Positions 1 to 8,706 are shown, numbered from the stretch's first letter. The stretch: 50,127 bases of DNA from JBFHNV01 sp041593595 (GCA_041593595.1 JBFHNV010000010.1:1-50127); one strand, 5' to 3'. The notes: generated by a model not told the origin, from the sequence alone. Program-made: numbers and translations.

Positions 1-74
1 CGCTTGATTTCCCGAATTGCTTGCAAGCCAGCCGACACTTGCAGGAAATCAAGCGACTGCGTCCCTCTTGATTC
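1..74. repeat. REP-like palindromic repeat fragment
   Basis: Bases 1-12 are the exact reverse complement of bases 44-55, so 1-55 can fold into a stem-loop. The right arm runs into the core AAGCGACTGCGTCCC and then CTCTTGA. Bases 49-71 (23 bases) are identical to 32190-32212, about 32 kb away. Degenerate CTTGATT pieces continue to about 110. The repeat has the look of REP sequences that flank REP-associated tyrosine transposases (family knowledge, recalled). No transposase is in the window, but the repeat is cut by the left edge and one could lie just outside. Confidence 0.7.
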
Positions 75-139
75 TCTGTCCCCCTTGATTTCTCTCGATT
101 TGCTAGGCTGCCGGCTCACCCGGGACGCGAGGAGCCGCC

Positions 140-1291
140 ATGCTCGAGCACGCGAAGCGCCGTACCGCCGCTTTCCAGGAGCGCATGGCCGCGGAGGGGA
201 TCGCGCTGGCGCTCCTCACGGACCAGAGCTCCATCGCCTACCTGGGGGGCTTCTGGGGCTACCTCTCCGTGGAGTTCGGCCGCCCCACCTTTCTGGTGCT
301 GCGCCCCCAGGTCGAGCCCGTGGTGCTCACGCCTCTGATGGAAAGCGAGATGGTGTCCGCCATGACCTGGATGGGCGACGTGCGCACCTGGGAGGACACG
401 GGGGAGCGGCGCTGGGAGCACGTGCTGGCAGACGTGATCGGTGTGCCGCCATCCGAGATCGCGGTGGAGAAGCAGCTGCTGCCGGCGCCGGTGCGCAACT
501 GGCTGGACGAGCGCTATCCGGCCACGCCGCTGCGCGACGTATCGCCGCTGCTGGGCGCCATGCGCACCATCAAGGGCCCGGAGGAGATCCACGTGATGCG
601 CCAGGCCGGGCGCATCGCCGCGGCCATGATGGGCGCCGCCCAGGACGCGCTGGCCGAGGGCGTGCCCGAGTACGAGGCGGCGCTGGCCGTGATCGCCGCC
701 GGCACCCGGGAGGCGGCCGGCTTCCTCACCGCCCGCGGCTGGGAGGCCTTCGTCTCGCCGGTGATCCACAACCTGCAGATCATGCAGAGCGGTCGGGACA
801 CCGCCATGGTGCACCGGCGTGCCAGCGTCAAGCGACTGGAGCGCGGCGACCCGGTGTACTTCTGCTTCTGCAACCTGGCGGAGTTCAAGCACTACCGCCT
901 GGGCTTCGACCGCATGTTCTTCGTGGGCCAGGTGAGCGACGAGGCAGCACGGGTGCAGCAGGCCGCCATCGACGCCCAGGCCGCGGCGCTGGCCGCCATC
1001 CGCGCCGGCGTCACCGCGGAGTCGGTGGCGGCGGCCGCCAACACGGTGTACCGCGAGCGCGGCTTCGCGCCCGGGTACCGCACCGGGCGCTCCATCGGCA
1101 TGGCGTACCTGGAGGCGCCGGAGCTGAAGGAAGGCGACACCACGGTGCTGGCGCCGGGCATGACCTTCGCGGTGGACGGCGGCGTGACCCTGGCGGGCGG
1201 CCTGGGCGGTCGCATCGGCGACTCCATCGTGGTCACGGAGGACGGCTTCGAGTACCTGACGGAGTATCCGCGGACGATCACGGTGGTGTGA
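140..1291 (+). CDS. M24 (creatinase/Xaa-Pro peptidase fold) family protein lacking metal ligands
   Basis: 383 residues. Residues 1-135 resemble the creatinase N-terminal domain and 145-383 the pita-bread M24 domain. Metal-dependent members use two Asp, one His and two Glu. Here only D257 (in FDRMF) is clearly kept. The first Asp position falls in FCFCNL (about 241-246), the GHGIG His is R317 (GRSIG), the first Glu is D346 (AVDGG) and the second is G360 (RIGDS). It is therefore probably a metal-free hydrolase, as creatinase is, or has another role; substrate unknown. The ATG follows GAGGAG at good spacing. It sits alone, convergent with the SDR gene. The fold assignment is firm and the loss of ligands is read directly. 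Confidence 0.8.
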   Translation: MLEHAKRRTAAFQERMAAEGIALALLTDQSSIAYLGGFWGYLSVEFGRPTFLVLRPQVEPVVLTPLMESEMVSAMTWMGDVRTWEDTGERRWEHVLADVIGVPPSEIAVEKQLLPAPVRNWLDERYPATPLRDVSPLLGAMRTIKGPEEIHVMRQAGRIAAAMMGAAQDALAEGVPEYEAALAVIAAGTREAAGFLTARGWEAFVSPVIHNLQIMQSGRDTAMVHRRASVKRLERGDPVYFCFCNLAEFKHYRLGFDRMFFVGQVSDEAARVQQAAIDAQAAALAAIRAGVTAESVAAAANTVYRERGFAPGYRTGRSIGMAYLEAPELKEGDTTVLAPGMTFAVDGGVTLAGGLGGRIGDSIVVTEDGFEYLTEYPRTITVV

Positions 1292-1301
1292 GTGTCCCCG
1301 C

Positions 1302-1463
1302 CCCTCTCCCCGCAAGCGGGGAGAGGGAGAATGACAGCCCCACCCCTGGCTTGGGGGAACAGGGAGCATGGGAACCCGCCCCCCGGAGGGGTAGCGGGTG
1401 CATGGAAACGCTCCCCGGTGAGGGGGCGAGGGAGAAGGAGGTCCTCTCCCCCACCGGGGAGAG
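1302..1463. repeat. G/C-biased palindromic intergenic repeat
   Basis: The gap between the convergent M24 and SDR genes holds a 12-bp perfect stem with a 2-base loop (1302-1313/1316-1327, CCCTCTCCCCGC) and a second stem of 8 bp (1444-1451/1456-1463). Purine-rich GGTGAGGGGGCGAGGGAG-like text lies between them. Similar CCCCTCACCCCG/GGAGG text recurs near 17069-17113. Such elements are common between genes in high-G+C proteobacteria and can end transcription from both sides. Neither stem has a T-run. Confidence 0.6.
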
Positions 1464-1529
1464 AGAACAGGGCGAGGTGGAAATCATCCCGGACAGGCCT
1501 CGTGCAGGCCCGAGACGGTCGCGGCGAGC

Positions 1530-2396
1530 TCAGAACCCCGGGAACACCTCGTGCAGGTTCAGCTCGCCGGACTGGAAGCGCTGGAACGACTCCGCGTGCT
1601 CCTCGTGCCAGCGCGACAGGGGTGGGCGGTTGTTCACGATGTCGCCGGCGGCCCAGAGGATGCGCCGGTGGTCCATCTGCGCGGTGGTCTCGTTGTCCGG
1701 GCACAGTATGTAGAACTCGTCGCGCTCGACAGCGTCCACCATCTTGGTCACCACCTGATCCGGCAGCCAGGCGCCGGGCTTGTGCTCGCGCTTGCCAGTG
1801 GTGGTCCAGCCCGGGATCAGCAGGTAGGCAGCCACCCGACAGCCCTCCAGGCTGCGCAGCTCGTGCTGCAGCAGCTCCGTGCATGCCTTCACCGCCGCCT
1901 TGGTGACGTTGTACGCGGTATTGCCTGGCGGCATGGTGATGCCCTGCTTCGACCCGCTGTTGATCACCACGCAGGACGTGCCCTGCTCGATCATGGCGGG
2001 CACGAAAGCCTGCACGCCGTTGACCACCCCCCACACGTTCACGTCGATGGCGGTGCGCCAGTCCTCGTTGCGGCCGAGGATGCTGCCGCCGGTGCGGGTC
2101 ACGGCGTTGTTCATGAGCAGGCCGCACTCGCCGAAGGCATCGTAGACCCGATCCTTCAGCGCGCACATGGCGTCGAAGTCGGCCACGTCGGTGACGCTGC
2201 TCATCACGGACTCGGCGGCAGCAGGCGCTACCTTGGTCACCTGGGTGACAGCCTCCTTCAGGTCGTCCTCGCGCACGTCCACGAGGCACACCTTCATGCC
2301 GGCGACGACGAATCTCCTGGCCGCGGCCAGGCCGATGCCGCTGGCGGCGCCGGTGACGACCGCCACGCGGCCGGGAGACAGGACGGGATGGGTCAT
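1530..2396 (-). CDS. Short-chain dehydrogenase/reductase (SDR)
   Basis: 288 residues, classical SDR size. The Rossmann glycine motif TGAASGIG is at 15-22, an NNA motif follows strand 4, and the catalytic Tyr and Lys are in YNVTK with a Ser just upstream (INSGS). It should catalyse NAD(P)-dependent oxidation or reduction of a hydroxyl or carbonyl group; the substrate is not evident. The start chosen is the ATG with GGGAGGAG just upstream. The open frame continues to 2537, but that extension does not look like SDR sequence. Its product has the long C-terminal part typical of the extended hydroxysteroid-like group. No operon partner is close: the next gene upstream on this strand ends at 2461. 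Confidence 0.9.
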   Translation of the reverse strand: MTHPVLSPGRVAVVTGAASGIGLAAARRFVVAGMKVCLVDVREDDLKEAVTQVTKVAPAAAESVMSSVTDVADFDAMCALKDRVYDAFGECGLLMNNAVTRTGGSILGRNEDWRTAIDVNVWGVVNGVQAFVPAMIEQGTSCVVINSGSKQGITMPPGNTAYNVTKAAVKACTELLQHELRSLEGCRVAAYLLIPGWTTTGKREHKPGAWLPDQVVTKMVDAVERDEFYILCPDNETTAQMDHRRILWAAGDIVNNRPPLSRWHEEHAESFQRFQSGELNLHEVFPGF

Positions 2397-2460
2397 GGCG
2401 CGCTCCTCCCGGAGGACGCGTTCACGGGCCCGCCACTTTAACTCCGCCCGGCGGGCCCCC

Positions 2461-3210
2461 TCAGCGCAGCCGGATCTGCGCCACCCGGGTGAGGAAGCGG
2501 TCACTCTCCCACACGTCCACGTCCCCCACGAAGACACCCGCCTGGCGCGCGCGGAGCTCCAGGGTGAGAGTCCACTCCCTGTCCGGGGCCAGCTCGACAG
2601 CGTACTCCATGGTCAGCGTGCCCAGGGAATGGTCCCGCTGGCGTGGCTCGGGCGTCACCTCGAGCAGCTCGAAACCTTCCAGGAAGCCGTCACCGATGTC
2701 CACCGAGGTGATGCGGAACGGCTTTTCCGGTCGGGCGTTGAGCACCGTGAGCCTCAGCGTCACGGCGTCGCCAGCGCGCGCCGCGCGCGGCACCTCCACC
2801 CAGGCCAGCACGCCCAGCGGGTCGTCGAGACCCGGCACCCCGGCGTCCCCGGCCGCGTCGTCCGTGACCAGCAACAGCTCGCCGGTAAGGGTCTTCTCGA
2901 TGGTCGGCTGCGCGATGATCTCGCCGTCGCAGCGCACTGCCAGTGAGCGGCCCACGTGGGCCGTTGTGTGCTTCTCGAGAATCTCGGCGGCCTGATCGTC
3001 GAGCTTGATGAGCCAGCTGCGCCTGCCGGTGGCGGCGTCGGATCCGGCGTCGGTGACGGCGGCCACCTGCGCGTCGCCCACCAGGGGTTCCGGATCCACC
3101 AGGCCGGCGGCGGACACGGCGTGCAACGACAGCACGCAGTCCGGCAGGCCGGCGGCTCCCGCCAGCGGGACCGTGGCGAGGGACGCGGCGAGTAGGAGGA
3201 CTCTGTCCAT
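2461..3210 (-). CDS. Exported protein with SecD P1-head-like domain
   Basis: 249 residues. The start chosen (ATG at 3210) has AAGGAAG upstream and opens directly into a signal peptide of about 20 residues (MDRVLLLAASL...AGAA). Residues about 62-115 resemble the periplasmic P1 head of SecD: a stretch ending in IKLDDQAAEILEKHT, then VGRSLAVRCDG and IAQPTIEKTLTGELLL. Residues about 140-249 look like a beta-sandwich with alternating strands. There are no transmembrane segments beyond the signal, so it cannot be SecD itself; it should be periplasmic or a surface accessory. An in-frame ATG six codons upstream is possible. Function unknown; the domain call is by eye. Confidence 0.7.
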   Translation of the reverse strand: MDRVLLLAASLATVPLAGAAGLPDCVLSLHAVSAAGLVDPEPLVGDAQVAAVTDAGSDAATGRRSWLIKLDDQAAEILEKHTTAHVGRSLAVRCDGEIIAQPTIEKTLTGELLLVTDDAAGDAGVPGLDDPLGVLAWVEVPRAARAGDAVTLRLTVLNARPEKPFRITSVDIGDGFLEGFELLEVTPEPRQRDHSLGTLTMEYAVELAPDREWTLTLELRARQAGVFVGDVDVWESDRFLTRVAQIRLR

Positions 3211-3299
3211 GAGACGGACTTCCTTCATGCCTGATCATTATTGCGCAACGCGCAAACACGCGCTTCCAGGGGCCGCCGCCGCCCTGCGGCAACCTGTCT

Positions 3300-3773
3300 T
3301 CAGTCGGAGTGCTGGCCGGGCCCCGCGTAGAACCGCAGGTGGAAGCGCACCGGGCCTAGGGGCTCCACCCGGTGGGGCACCTGCGGCACCACGGTACCCG
3401 GCGTGTCCGGGCCCAGGTCCATGACCGTGCCCAGGGGGTCCACGTGGTAGCGCAGGGCGCCGGCCTCCACCACGATGCGTCCCCACACCCCGGCGCGGGT
3501 GGCGTGATCGCGTAGCAGGCCCGCCGGCACCGTGTCCTGGTCGAAGGTGGGGGTGCGCCGGTAGGGCTCGAAGCCGTCGGGGAACTCGAAGCGGTCGCAG
3601 CGCACGCACTCTAGCAGCGCGCCCAGCTTCGATTCCCGGCCCGCCCGCGTGGCCGCCCAGGGACGATTGCTGAACGGCGGACGGTGGCGGACGTGCTGGC
3701 GGTGTCCGCAGTCCAGGACCGCGTACCAGTCGCCGCGATCGTCGATGCCGTAGCCGGTGATGGGGCGCTGCAT
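3300..3773 (-). CDS. DUF3565-DUF1971 fusion protein
   Basis: 157 residues in two parts. Residues 1-60 match DUF3565: a DCGHRQHVRHRPP motif (C22, H24, H27, H30) and a later CVRC (C56, C59), a likely metal site. Residues about 63-150 match DUF1971, the cupin-like domain found in front of the TehB tellurite methyltransferase (EPYRRTPTF, DTVPAGLLRDH, AGVWGRIVV). Each domain is usually met as its own small protein or, for DUF1971, joined to a methyltransferase; here no methyltransferase follows. A link to stress or oxyanion resistance is inference from DUF1971. The ribosome binding site before the ATG is weak. Confidence 0.75.
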   Translation of the reverse strand: MQRPITGYGIDDRGDWYAVLDCGHRQHVRHRPPFSNRPWAATRAGRESKLGALLECVRCDRFEFPDGFEPYRRTPTFDQDTVPAGLLRDHATRAGVWGRIVVEAGALRYHVDPLGTVMDLGPDTPGTVVPQVPHRVEPLGPVRFHLRFYAGPGQHSD

Positions 3774-3918
3774 GGGACGGTCGTCGTGCCGGTCAGTCGG
3801 GGCGATCCAGGCGGGTCACGGGCGCGGCGGCGCGTCTTCGCGGAGACGGTCCAGCTGCCGGGACTGCCCGGGTGCGGTGCATGGTAAACCAGGGCACGGG
3901 AGCGGCGGCCGCCAGTGG

Positions 3919-3953
3919 TGGCGTACCGGCGCCCGCAAGGCCCCGGTACGCCA
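3919..3953. terminator. Inverted repeat, possible transcription terminator
   Basis: An 11-bp perfect inverted repeat (TGGCGTACCGG at 3919-3929, complement at 3943-3953) with a 13-base loop lies just past the 3' end of the cytochrome remnant. There is no T-run, so termination is only possible. It could equally be a small repeat element. Confidence 0.45.
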
Positions 3954-3967
3954 GGTGGAACGGAGCG

Positions 3968-4279
3968 CTACCGGGGAGGCGCCGGGAACTGGGCGTAGGG
4001 GGGCGCCGGCTCCCGGTCCGGCGGCAGGTAGGCAGGCGCCGGCTGCCCTGCCGGGCCGAGCTCGCGGATGAGGTGGTAGAGCGCCCGCAGGTCCTCATCC
4101 GCCATCTTGTTGACGGCGAGCCAGGGCATGGGCGGGCGCGTCTTGAGCCCCTTGGCCATGCCCACCCACTGCTCCTCGCTGAGCGCCGCCACCAGCAGTC
4201 TGAGGTTCGGGGCATAGGTCGTGCGCCAGGATCCTCGCCAGCCGAGGCGGTCCCCGGGGAACCACAGCGCCTCGGGCAC
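3968..4279 (-). pseudogene. 5'-truncated small cytochrome c-type protein
   Basis: The frame encodes about 103 residues ending in KTRPPMPW...MADEDLRALYHLI..LGPAGQPAPAYLPPDREP. This matches the C-terminal half of a family of about 150-residue secreted c-type cytochromes (recalled). Family-like text extends a little upstream (GGDRLVPEALW, to about 4315) without an ATG; the only start in reach is GTG at 4279. No signal peptide or CxxCH haem motif is readable in any minus-strand frame between 4280 and 4450. I infer loss of the N-terminal half, so no haem attachment. A short expressed protein cannot be ruled out. Confidence 0.6.
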
Positions 4280-4477
4280 GAGGCGGTCGCCGCCGACGCC
4301 TGCGCCACCGGACTGGCCGGTGCCGGACGATCTCGTCGTTGTCCGTGAGCTCTTGCGACGATGCCGACGCGATTACCGAAGTTTGAACTCACGATCCCCC
4401 CGTGCCTAGACTGGCATGCGCGCGCCCGCGCGCGCCGGACGCCCGAATCGCAGCCAATGGCTGCGCGGAGAGCCCGC

Positions 4478-7400
4478 ATGTCCACCACGCCTGCCCGCCG
4501 GCGGCCCCCTGCCCTCCGTGCACTGTCCTCCCTGTTCCTCTTGCTGCCACTGCTGGCCGGGCTCGCTCTACCAGACGCGGCGGCGCGCGAGCCGCGAGCG
4601 CGTGGCGGCGCGCTACACCTGCCCAACGGCTCGGCACGTGCCCTGCTGCAGCGCCTGGAACGACTGGCGCGCCGCGATGGCTTGCAGGTCCTGGGGCTTT
4701 CGCCCGTCGAGATCCGCCGGCTCGTGGCCCATCTGGGCGAACTCCGCACCCTGCCCGGGCCGCCGGGGCTACCGCCCGTCATCGGCGGCCCGCCGCAGCC
4801 GGCGCGCCAGGACGAGGTCTCGGTGCGCACCGAGCCGGTGCTGGGACGGCCCAGCCGCCTGGTGGACGACCCGGACGAGGGGCCCTGGCTGCGTACCGAG
4901 GCGAACCGGTACGTGCCCATCAAGAAGGTGCTGTACTTTCGCGGCAACAGCCCCACCACCAGCGGCATCCGCATGAGCGGATCCTTCGTCGCGCAGAGCG
5001 CGACGCGGGTCGCGATCCATTTCGCCGCCGAGGCCTGCGTGGGCGAGCACCCGGCCATCGGCCCGCCGCCGCGAGACTGCGCGGGCGTGCAGGACACCGA
5101 CCGGCGCATGTTCGTGCGCGCGCTGGTGGACGGTGAGCCTGTCGATCCTGCCGACGTGGTGTTCGCGGTGGGCCGCCGTCAGGACGTGCGCAGCTTCGTG
5201 TTCACCACCACCGTGGGCGCCGGCATCCACACGGTGGAGATGCAGTGGCTGGTGGATGCGGGCGGTCGTGCCGGCGGCAACCGGGTCTCGGGATACCTGC
5301 GCGACGCGACGCTGCTGGTACGCCAGGGACGCGTGCCCGCCGGCATCGGCAGCACCGTGGGCAACCTCGCGGTGCGCACCGCGCCGAGCGGCGCCACCCA
5401 GAGCCGCGAGGTGGGCGGCTGGGCCACCGTGCCCCACATGGTCAGCCTCGTGCGGGTACCCGACGACGGCGTGCTCACGGCGACCTTCGCCGCCGAGTCC
5501 TTCACAACCGGCGATGCGCGCATGGCAGTGCGCGCGCTGCTGGACGGCGAGCCGATGCTGCCCACCGACATGATCTTCGCCAACGGGGCGAAGTCGCAGT
5601 CGCGCAGCATCCAGTTCGTGCGCGAGGGGGTCGCTCCCGGCGTGCACCTGGTGGCGATGCAGTGGCTGCGCGACGGCGACGGCGCGGTGCACGTGGGCGA
5701 TCGCTCCATGACGCTGGCCGCGGCGAGCAGCACCTCGCAGTCCCCTTCGCACCCGGTCACGGCCGGCAACGGGGTGGTGGACGTCATCGACACCCACGTG
5801 TTGAGCCCGATGCCGGGCATGACGCTGCCGGTGCACATCCCGCCCGACGGCAACGGCGAGGTGGCGGTCCGCTTCAGCGCGGAGCTTGCCGCCGACCCGG
5901 GCGCCACGCTGTCGGTGGCTCTGGAGGTGGACGGCCTGTTCGATTCCGACAGCCTGGTGACGATGACCGCCGATGGCGCTCCGGGTCAGACATATACCTG
6001 GATCTTCGACCGCAAGAAGCTCACCGCCGGCATGCACACGGTGCGCCTGCTGTGGAGCGCGGGGCCCGCCTTCCAGGGCCTCACGGGCGTGATGGGAGAC
6101 CGCAGCCTGTCGGTGGTGGGCGAGGTGGCGGCGGTGCCGGACCTGATCGAGCCGGGCTGGCTGGGGGTCGGCCGCGATCGGCGCTTCGACAACAACGGGG
6201 TGGAGATCGCGCCCGACAACGTGCGCGGCATCGAGCCGGCCATCGGCGCGCGCGACGTGCTGCTGATCCTGTTCGACGCGGACCGGCCCGGCCAGCCGGA
6301 CCAGAACAGCCTGAACTACACCCGCGCCGAGATCCGCGACGGCGTGTTCCTCGGCTCGCCCAGCGCCCGCGAGTACTTCGAGGTGGCCTCCGGCGCGCGC
6401 TTCACCATCCGCGAGGCCGAGACGCTGGGCTGGTTCGACGCGCTGCTTCCCGAGAACATGAACTACTGGAACCATCCCGGCCAGGGACAGTGCTTCAACG
6501 GCTACAACAACGGCCCCGAGCAGCGCGCGTCCGAAGCGGTGATCCAGGCGGCGGGCACGGGGTTCGCCTTCGGAGACTACGACCGCAACCGGGACGGCCT
6601 GCTGGAAGGCGACGAGCTGGCCATCATGGTGATCTACCCGCAGTCGCCGGGGTTCGTCGGGCGCGCCCGCCAGACCGTCTCCACGCCCGACGCCAACTGC
6701 AACAACCCGGCGCTGGTGGTGGACGGGGTCGCCATCGAGAGCGTCGTGGACTGCTTCGGCTGCGACGCCATCAACTACATGGTGGTGGCCCACGAGCTCG
6801 GCCACCAGATGCTCGGGCTCGACGATCTGTACACCGATGCCGCGGCACCCGCCACGCAGCTGCGCTTCAAGGCGCTGATGGCGCTGCGCAACGCGGGCAA
6901 CACCACGGTGCTGAACCCCGCCTGGCGGCTGTACCTGGGGTGGGCCACGCCGCGGGTGGTGGAGGCGGGCGGGCTGTACCGGCTGCTCGACACCAAGCTC
7001 AGCGACCAGGTGCTGGTGCTGCCGCGCTACAACAGCACCCGGCGCGACGAGTACTTCCTGCTGGAGAACCGCCAGCAGGACGTGCCCTCGCTCTGGGATC
7101 GCCAGCTCGGCGACGCCGGCGGCGACGACAGCGGCATCGGGGTGTGGCACGTGGTCGAGGAGGCGTCCGACCGGCTGGTGCCGCCCATCGGCGTCGGCCC
7201 CGGCGTGTGGACCACCGCGGTGGGCCCGGCCGGCGCGGTGGACGCCACCGCGGGGCGCCAGGGGATCCGGCTGCTGCGCCCCTGGACCGCCATCCTGGGC
7301 GACGACCTGAACGCCGTCTACGACCGCGCCGACGCCTTCTGGAGCCGTGCGGACTACATTCTCCAGTCCGACGAGTGTCCGCAGCTCTTCGCCCTGCCCG

Positions 7401-7549
7401 GGATGCTGATCCCGCTGCTCAACACGCTCACCTGGGCGGACTGCACCGCCAGCGGCTACGGCATCCGGTTCCTGTCCTTCCCGCCGGCCAACCCGAACGA
7501 GGCGAACCCGAACACCACCGGCATGCTCATGCGCATCTCGGTGCCGTGA
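4478..7549 (+). CDS. Secreted M6-like (immune inhibitor A type) metalloprotease
   Basis: 1023 residues. The start chosen has GGAG upstream and gives a signal peptide (Leu-rich stretch at about 14-32, then DAAA). Residues about 140-560 hold three similar beta-sandwich units; two contain the pattern RALLDGEP or RALVDGEP and all end near H-T/L-V-x-M/L-Q/L-W. The peptidase domain starts near 590. An EF-hand calcium loop DRNRDGLLEGDE is at 702-713. The zinc motif is HELGH (772-776) followed by QMLGLDDLY, where D783 fits the third ligand; spacing is one residue longer than the usual HExxHxxGxxD. It probably degrades extracellular protein. Alternative in-frame ATGs lie at 4361 and 4457. Confidence 0.8.
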   Translation: MSTTPARRRPPALRALSSLFLLLPLLAGLALPDAAAREPRARGGALHLPNGSARALLQRLERLARRDGLQVLGLSPVEIRRLVAHLGELRTLPGPPGLPPVIGGPPQPARQDEVSVRTEPVLGRPSRLVDDPDEGPWLRTEANRYVPIKKVLYFRGNSPTTSGIRMSGSFVAQSATRVAIHFAAEACVGEHPAIGPPPRDCAGVQDTDRRMFVRALVDGEPVDPADVVFAVGRRQDVRSFVFTTTVGAGIHTVEMQWLVDAGGRAGGNRVSGYLRDATLLVRQGRVPAGIGSTVGNLAVRTAPSGATQSREVGGWATVPHMVSLVRVPDDGVLTATFAAESFTTGDARMAVRALLDGEPMLPTDMIFANGAKSQSRSIQFVREGVAPGVHLVAMQWLRDGDGAVHVGDRSMTLAAASSTSQSPSHPVTAGNGVVDVIDTHVLSPMPGMTLPVHIPPDGNGEVAVRFSAELAADPGATLSVALEVDGLFDSDSLVTMTADGAPGQTYTWIFDRKKLTAGMHTVRLLWSAGPAFQGLTGVMGDRSLSVVGEVAAVPDLIEPGWLGVGRDRRFDNNGVEIAPDNVRGIEPAIGARDVLLILFDADRPGQPDQNSLNYTRAEIRDGVFLGSPSAREYFEVASGARFTIREAETLGWFDALLPENMNYWNHPGQGQCFNGYNNGPEQRASEAVIQAAGTGFAFGDYDRNRDGLLEGDELAIMVIYPQSPGFVGRARQTVSTPDANCNNPALVVDGVAIESVVDCFGCDAINYMVVAHELGHQMLGLDDLYTDAAAPATQLRFKALMALRNAGNTTVLNPAWRLYLGWATPRVVEAGGLYRLLDTKLSDQVLVLPRYNSTRRDEYFLLENRQQDVPSLWDRQLGDAGGDDSGIGVWHVVEEASDRLVPPIGVGPGVWTTAVGPAGAVDATAGRQGIRLLRPWTAILGDDLNAVYDRADAFWSRADYILQSDECPQLFALPGMLIPLLNTLTWADCTASGYGIRFLSFPPANPNEANPNTTGMLMRISVP

Positions 7550-7722
7550 TGGCGTGAGCGGGCTGGTGCCTGCGACGTCAGGCGAGCTGCCGTCGTCTCG
7601 AGATCCTCACCGCATCGACCAGTCGTCCTCGGCCCTGGTCTCGGCATCGGACACCTCCTGAGTCGTGAGTTCAGGGTGTCCGCCAAACCGAACGAGGCTC
7701 CCCCGTGCGCTGCAATCGGCTG

Positions 7723-8706
7723 TTACACAGCCGGCAATCCTGTCCGTCCCCACTCGATGACATCGTCGATTGCTCTTCTCGGCGCGCGGGAAATCTCTTC
7801 GAGGGGGTAGCCAAGTCGAAGAAGAATCTGCGGGAACCCGGCACCCGCCAGGCTTTGGAGCTCAGGCCGCAATGACCCGACCTGGACGGGCTGATTGAGA
7901 TAGGAGGCCTGCAGCCCCTGCGCGCAGGCGACGAGCAGGATGCGTTGCAGCGCCTGACCAGCCAGCAACCAGTCACGAGGCTGGTCGCCGTCGGTGCCGA
8001 GGACGGCCAAGAGCGGCGAGGCCTCGGCGAGCTGTCGATCCTTCGCACCGACACCCCCGCCCATGTCGAACGTACGCACAACGACGCGCGCCACCGGCAC
8101 CGCCAGGCCGGGAACTGTCAATCCATCACCCTGGCGTCGAGGATGCATCCAAGCGGCGAGCTCGCGCCGCCAGCTTGGGTTCGCCCACTGTGCGGCGTCG
8201 CCTTTGGCGACGAGGCCTGCGGCGTGCTGCCTGGATTCTTCGGTCGCGAGCGGTGCCAGGCGCGCACCTTCTCGTTTCGCCGCTCGTATCAACGCGTCGA
8301 GCGCAGATGCACGCACCTCGCGGGGCGCAAAGCGTTGCCGGTACGTGCACCGGGTTTCGATGAACGCCTCGAGCCGAGCGTCCTCGGTAGACGCGTTCGA
8401 TTCCCCGGAGAGAGAGACATGGGCCAGGAGATCCGGCTCCTCAGGGTCGGGAAGGAGCCGAACCTGCACAGCCAAGCCGTTGCTGGCGGCAGCGATGCGC
8501 AGGTTCATGAGCGCGCAGCCGCAGCTGATGGCAAGCTCCCGGTCTTCCGGGTCGTTTGCTGGCAACGCACGTGTGCGGTCAGCGTATAGATCGACGGCCG
8601 ACTCTGACAACCGGAAAATCCATGGCTGAGTGTTGTGGCTCGATGGTGCCAGCACAGCCCGGGCGATCAGCGATCGGGCCCGCTCTTGCCACTGGCTCGC
8701 GCTCAT
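7723..8706 (-). CDS. Acg-type nitroreductase-family flavoprotein
   Basis: About 327 residues. The start (LIARAVLAPSSHNTQPWIFRL) and the middle (ISCGCALMNLRIAA) are typical of the Acg subgroup of the nitroreductase fold, which binds FMN and contains two fused half-domains. The C-terminal LLVACAQGLQASYLNQPV segment also fits. Acg proteins occur in dormancy or stress regulons in mycobacteria; the true substrate is unknown. The start chosen (ATG at 8706) follows GGGGGTGG; another ATG lies ten codons upstream (8736). It is convergent with the protease gene and has no operon partner in the window. Confidence 0.8.
   Translation of the reverse strand: MSASQWQERARSLIARAVLAPSSHNTQPWIFRLSESAVDLYADRTRALPANDPEDRELAISCGCALMNLRIAAASNGLAVQVRLLPDPEEPDLLAHVSLSGESNASTEDARLEAFIETRCTYRQRFAPREVRASALDALIRAAKREGARLAPLATEESRQHAAGLVAKGDAAQWANPSWRRELAAWMHPRRQGDGLTVPGLAVPVARVVVRTFDMGGGVGAKDRQLAEASPLLAVLGTDGDQPRDWLLAGQALQRILLVACAQGLQASYLNQPVQVGSLRPELQSLAGAGFPQILLRLGYPLEEISRAPRRAIDDVIEWGRTGLPAV

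Noticed and set aside
4769..7150. 793-codon minus-strand frame opposite the M6-like protease
   Set aside because: It is antisense to a gene with signal peptide, EF-hand and HELGH motif, and its own product has a His/Arg/Gly-biased composition.
4384..7673. 11-base inverted match (TGAACTCACGA at 4384-4394 and its complement at 7663-7673) around the protease gene
   Set aside because: A second short match nearby is in the wrong order for an inverted repeat, and no transposase or target duplication is seen. Probably chance.
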